In this document: positions 6,197 through 7,994 of the stretch, piece by piece
How the letters are laid out: each line of letters opens with the position of its first letter
How positions within the stretch are numbered: position 1 is the first letter of the stretch
Assembly (NCBI GenBank): GCA_030646745.1
Contig: JAUSKV010000236.1
Span: forward strand, 1-7,994
Source of the DNA: Sulfurimonas sp.
Lineage (GTDB): Bacteria; Campylobacterota; Campylobacteria; Campylobacterales; Sulfurimonadaceae
DNA length: 7,994 nt
Direction of reading: 5' to 3'
Notes under the pieces: model-generated
What the model saw: only the letters and a program-made list of their open reading frames with translations
The model's database searches: none
What the model was told of the DNA's origin: nothing
Program-made: the position numbers and the translations under genes

Positions 6197-6348
6197 CTCG
6201 CTTTTTTCTCTTCTTTTTGAGCTTTGAGTTCTTTTAGTTTAGAAGACTGTTTTGCGGTGCTGACTCTTAAAACTTTTTTTTGCTCAAGAGTAAGATTTGT
6301 TATTGGTTGAGCTTTTTCAAGTTTTCCATCGCGTATAAGATATGCCAT
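6193..6348 (-). CDS. Small basic protein (51 aa) upstream of and overlapping the GNAT gene, candidate antitoxin
   Basis: The frame runs from ATG at 6346-6348 to TGA at 6193-6195 and encodes 51 residues beginning MAYLIRDGKLEKAQPITNLT. AAGGGGAG stands just upstream of the ATG as a good ribosome site, and an extended -10 promoter lies 27 nt upstream. Residues about 20-48 are rich in Lys, Gln, Glu and Ala (VSTAKQSSKLKELKAQKEEK) and would form a charged helix. There is no recognisable ribbon-helix-helix or DUF1778 signature. The 4-nt TTGA overlap with the GNAT gene and the upstream position are the antitoxin arrangement. I do not recognise the family, so the antitoxin role is inferred from context only. 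A ribosome-bound leader or regulatory peptide is an alternative. Confidence 0.6.
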   Translation of the reverse strand: MAYLIRDGKLEKAQPITNLTLEQKKVLRVSTAKQSSKLKELKAQKEEKKAS

Positions 6349-6374
6349 AAACTCCCCTTTTTATTATATGCATA

Positions 6375-6383
6375 ATTATAACA
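6375..6383 (-). promoter_or_regulatory. Extended -10 promoter of the 51-aa/GNAT operon
   Basis: On the minus strand TGTTATAAT (TG-n-TATAAT, with the hexamer at 6375-6380) lies 27 nt upstream of the small gene's ATG. No strong -35 box is present at 17 nt, as for other promoters in the window. No clear autoregulatory palindrome overlaps it. Confidence 0.55.
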
Positions 6384-6471
6384 TATTCTAAATATTTCAT
6401 TTTTGACTTACCATTTATTATGGCATAATTGTTGTTCGTTTTTATTACTTACAAGTAAAATTGTGCTTTGT

Positions 6472-6501
6472 TTGATAAAGACTAAGAATTTTGAGTAAAA
6501 T
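6472..6501 (+). promoter_or_regulatory. Candidate promoter upstream of the VasI-like gene
   Basis: TTGATA (6472-6477) and TAAAAT (6496-6501) are separated by 18 nt and would give a leader of about 140 nt before the ATG at 6650. The 301-nt divergent gap 6349-6649 otherwise holds only the minus-strand promoter at 6375-6383 and the short CxxC reading frame at its right end. Confidence 0.3.
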
Positions 6502-6597
6502 GTTTAATCATCCAAAAAGCTATTTAGTTTTTTTAAGTTCCCTTAGCATACAATACATAGAATATTTTTTGTTAATAATAATTAATACGGGTTGGTG

Positions 6598-6657
6598 TTG
6601 ATTAAATGTAAAGAATGTAAGCCAAAGAAATTAGTGACAAAGGGTAAGCATGTTTAA
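6598..6657 (+). pseudogene. Short CxxC peptide frame, possible zinc-ribbon remnant
   Basis: A TTG-started frame of 19 codons plus TAA reads LIKCKECKPKKLVTKGKHV. Small zinc-ribbon proteins often begin MIKCKECK followed by a Lys/Ser-rich stretch and a second CPxCG knuckle; here the frame ends before any second knuckle. It overlaps the ATG of the next gene in another frame. It could be the degenerate start of a lost zinc-ribbon gene, a coupling leader peptide, or chance. Confidence 0.25.
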
Positions 6658-7660
6658 ATTAATTTTACTTTTTACTTTTTCTATATTTTTATTGGCATCT
6701 GATTTAAAAATAGACATGTCAGAGTGCAACAAGATTGAGAATAGTGTAAAAAGAATTGAATGTTATGATAATGCTACAATTAAGCATAATGTTGCAGTGG
6801 AAAATAAGACTATACAATCAAGTGGTGAGAATAGATGGAATGTCAGCGAAAATAGAGACCCAATAACGGATGCTACAGTTGTTACATTTATTAATTATGC
6901 TACAAGTGGTAAAGGTAGGCTTGGAGACAGCATCCCTTTAATTGTAAAATGTTCATCAAACAGTAAGCCTGAGTTATACATAAATTGGAGCTCTTACCTT
7001 GGTAATGAAGTGTATGTTACTTCAAGATTTGGTAAAGAGAAATCTAAACATGTTGAATGGGCTATGTCCACGAATAATCAGGCATCATTTTATCCAAATA
7101 TCGAATATGATGGTATGCCTATTTTAAATAAACTTATAGAAAATAATGAATTTGTAGCGAGAGTAATTCCTTACAATGAAAGCCAAATAACCGCTATTTT
7201 TGATTTATCTGGGTTTATGAATGCATCCAATCCTTATCGAAGTATTTGCAAAATAACATCTTTAAAAGAACAAGAAAAAGTTAAAAAAGAGAAGGAATTA
7301 AAAAAAACCACTGCTTTAAAAGAACAAGAAAAAGTTGAAATGAAGGAAAAGTTAAAAAAAACAACAGCTTTAGAAGAACAAAAAAAAATTGAAATGGAAA
7401 GAAAAAAAGTTAAATTAGAAAGAGAAGAAAGCGGAACAGCATCTCTTAAAACTGAAGAAGCACAAATGAAAATTCTTGCTATGCAAGAAAGGTGCAAAGT
7501 TAAAAATTTGTATTATGTTCAGGTCAATTCTGCTTACGGATGTGCCCACTACTTTGATAATACATCGTCTAATGCAAACAAATGTATTAGTCTTATGGAC
7601 GACAAAGACAATGTCCAGTGTTCTAAAGAATATTTTCTTGAACAACGAGATATGCAGTAG
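6650..7660 (+). CDS. Exported VasI-like protein with charged coiled-coil repeats (336 aa)
   Basis: The N-terminus MFKLILLFTFSIFLLASDL is a signal peptide or single membrane anchor, so the protein probably acts in the periplasm. Residues about 25-42 (CNKIENSVKRIECYDNA) and 62-203 match the VasI family (T6SS-associated, VCA0118-like). Visible signatures are RWNVSENRDPITDA (62-75), ELYINWSSYLG (108-118), the W...STNNQASFYP block (137-149) and FDLSGF near 184. From residue 205 there are three 18-residue repeats starting LKEQ/LEEQ, rich in Lys and Glu (a coiled coil to about 260). A tail with five cysteines (CKVK, YGCAHY, KCISL, VQCSKE) follows near residues 282-325. The tail is not part of VasI proteins I know. 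No T6SS genes lie nearby, so an accessory role is unclear. The ATG has AAGGGT 6 nt upstream. Confidence 0.75.
   Translation: MFKLILLFTFSIFLLASDLKIDMSECNKIENSVKRIECYDNATIKHNVAVENKTIQSSGENRWNVSENRDPITDATVVTFINYATSGKGRLGDSIPLIVKCSSNSKPELYINWSSYLGNEVYVTSRFGKEKSKHVEWAMSTNNQASFYPNIEYDGMPILNKLIENNEFVARVIPYNESQITAIFDLSGFMNASNPYRSICKITSLKEQEKVKKEKELKKTTALKEQEKVEMKEKLKKTTALEEQKKIEMERKKVKLEREESGTASLKTEEAQMKILAMQERCKVKNLYYVQVNSAYGCAHYFDNTSSNANKCISLMDDKDNVQCSKEYFLEQRDMQ
7262..7423 (+). repeat. 54-bp in-frame tandem repeat, three copies
   Basis: Three units at 7262-7315, 7316-7369 and 7370-7423 each encode 18 residues (LKEQEKVKKEKELKKTTA and variants). Copies 1 and 2 are nearly identical over their first 22 nt, while copy 3 has diverged. 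The repeats are A-rich with long A runs, so slippage or unequal recombination could change the copy number and thus the length of the predicted coiled coil. Confidence 0.9.
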
Positions 7661-7678
7661 AACAGTGTAACTTTAGTA

Positions 7679-7798
7679 TTATAATTGATAGTAAGTATTT
7701 TGCTTGATTAACTGATGGCAAATTTTGGCAGATAATTTAATAAAGTCGTCCTGTTTTATTGCTTTAAGTATAAAAATTATGCAAATTTCAGAGAACAT
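7679..7798 (-). CDS. Weak small ORF (39 aa), possibly real
   Basis: A minus-strand frame with ATG at 7798 and TAA at 7679-7681 begins MFSEICIIFILKAIKQDDFI and ends in a Lys/Gln-rich tail, so it would be a small hydrophobic-plus-basic peptide. The same frame stays open upstream for about 35 more codons, to a TAG near 7906, without an ATG. No convincing ribosome site precedes the ATG. In such AT-rich DNA a chance frame of this length is plausible. I see nothing else in 7661-7883 apart from AT-rich intergenic sequence. Confidence 0.2.
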   Translation of the reverse strand: MFSEICIIFILKAIKQDDFIKLSAKICHQLIKQNTYYQL

Positions 7799-7883
7799 AA
7801 AAATAAACCCTATAAAGTTATTCTGAATACTAACAGCTAAATAAACAATGACTACATATTCATCACAACCTGATATGTTTTTT

Positions 7884-7900
7884 ATATTATAAAATAATAT
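7884..7900. repeat. AT-only perfect inverted repeat in the promoter at the right edge
   Basis: ATATTAT, AAA, ATAATAT is a perfect 7-bp inverted repeat ending 7 nt before the -10 hexamer at 7908-7913, so it covers the -35 region. It could be an operator, but A/T-only palindromes arise easily by chance in this composition. Confidence 0.3.
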
Positions 7901-7904
7901 TCTA

Positions 7905-7913
7905 TGCTACAAT
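7905..7913 (+). promoter_or_regulatory. Extended -10 promoter for the gene at the right edge
   Basis: TGCTACAAT (TG-n-TACAAT, with the hexamer at 7908-7913) would start transcription near 7920, about 20 nt before the likely ATG at 7941. It has the same form as the pyrF promoter. Confidence 0.45.
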
Positions 7914-7940
7914 GGATTAACTATAATGAGAAGTGATTTT

Positions 7941-7994
7941 ATGCATATAAGATATTCAATAAACAAATTAAATCAAAAAATAGAAAATTATTTT
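7941..7994 (+). CDS. Start of an unidentified gene (partial, runs off right edge)
   Basis: The frame is open to the window end. Of two in-frame ATGs (7926 and 7941) the second is preferred, because GAGAAG (7928-7933) stands 7 nt upstream of it and the promoter at 7905-7913 would leave the first ATG almost without a leader. The 18 residues read MHIRYSINKLNQKIENYF and have no recognisable motif. The combination of a promoter, a ribosome site and an open frame makes a real gene likely, but no function can be given. Confidence 0.5.
   Translation, partial: MHIRYSINKLNQKIENYF

Noticed and set aside
6500..6601. 33-codon plus-strand frame (MFNHPKSYLVFLSSLSIQYI...) in the divergent gap
   Set aside because: It is hydrophobic as AT-rich random frames tend to be, lacks a convincing ribosome site, and its start overlaps the candidate -10 box TAAAAT.
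7234..7645. Minus-strand frames of 87 and 76 codons opposite the coiled-coil repeats
   Set aside because: They are antisense products of the A-rich repeats, giving Phe/Ser-rich strings. The plus-strand gene has a signal peptide and a recognisable domain, so it is the real one.
7476..7670. Plus-strand frame of 64 codons overlapping the end of the VasI-like gene
   Set aside because: It is out of frame within a supported gene, with no ribosome site and no motif.
4497..7994. A direct repeat of the tRNA-Ser 3' end that would mark the far end of an island
   Set aside because: I searched by eye for the CTCTCCTCGTCCACCA end on both strands and found no copy in the window. The right boundary, if any, lies outside or has been lost.

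Overview
The window looks like chromosomal DNA of a Campylobacterota (epsilonproteobacterial) species, probably close to Sulfurimonas. The evidence is an AT-rich sequence, AAGGGG/GAGA-type ribosome sites, mostly extended -10 promoters with weak -35 boxes, and the style of the PyrF and transglutaminase/DUF2126 proteins. This placement is inference from sequence style; no database was consulted.

Left part, about 1-4500: ordinary chromosome. On the minus strand a 1123-residue transglutaminase-like plus DUF2126 protein (54-3425) runs directly into the first 17 codons of a second gene (1-53), which looks like the start of a circularly permuted ATP-grasp protein. These two families commonly form an operon, often with an alpha-E protein. 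Divergently, on the plus strand, lie pyrF (orotidine 5'-phosphate decarboxylase, 3660-4343) and an intact tRNA-Ser(GCU) gene (4407-4496) with encoded CCA.

Middle part, about 4497-5683: a graveyard of integration. Two truncated, mutually homologous tyrosine-recombinase genes lie head to head (4585-4950 minus, 4998-5441 plus). Both lack everything before the middle of the catalytic domain, and the plus-strand copy is also cut by an in-frame TAA where a CAA codon is expected. The minus fragment faces the tRNA-Ser end. The plus fragment faces an orphan 3' half of a second tRNA (CAU-type anticodon loop to CCA, 5510-5553 minus), whose homology stops at the anticodon loop, as expected of an att-site copy. 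Many TGTCA/TGACA motifs, some as inverted or tandem repeats, surround these pieces.

Right part, about 5684-7994: AT-rich accessory genes. A 51-residue basic protein (6193-6348) and a GNAT-fold acetyltransferase (5684-6196) overlap by a TTGA start/stop on the minus strand, the layout of a toxin-antitoxin pair. A plus-strand gene (6650-7660) encodes an exported VasI-like protein with an 18-residue, three-copy charged coiled-coil repeat and a Cys-containing tail. A promoter and the first codons of an unidentified gene lie at the right edge.

The left genes serve peptide/protein modification (inferred) and pyrimidine synthesis. The right genes are cargo beside old integration sites and show no metabolic link to the left side. 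The best candidate for something undescribed is the 51-residue/GNAT pair. The most informative structural feature is the double integrase scar bounded by two different tRNA sequences.
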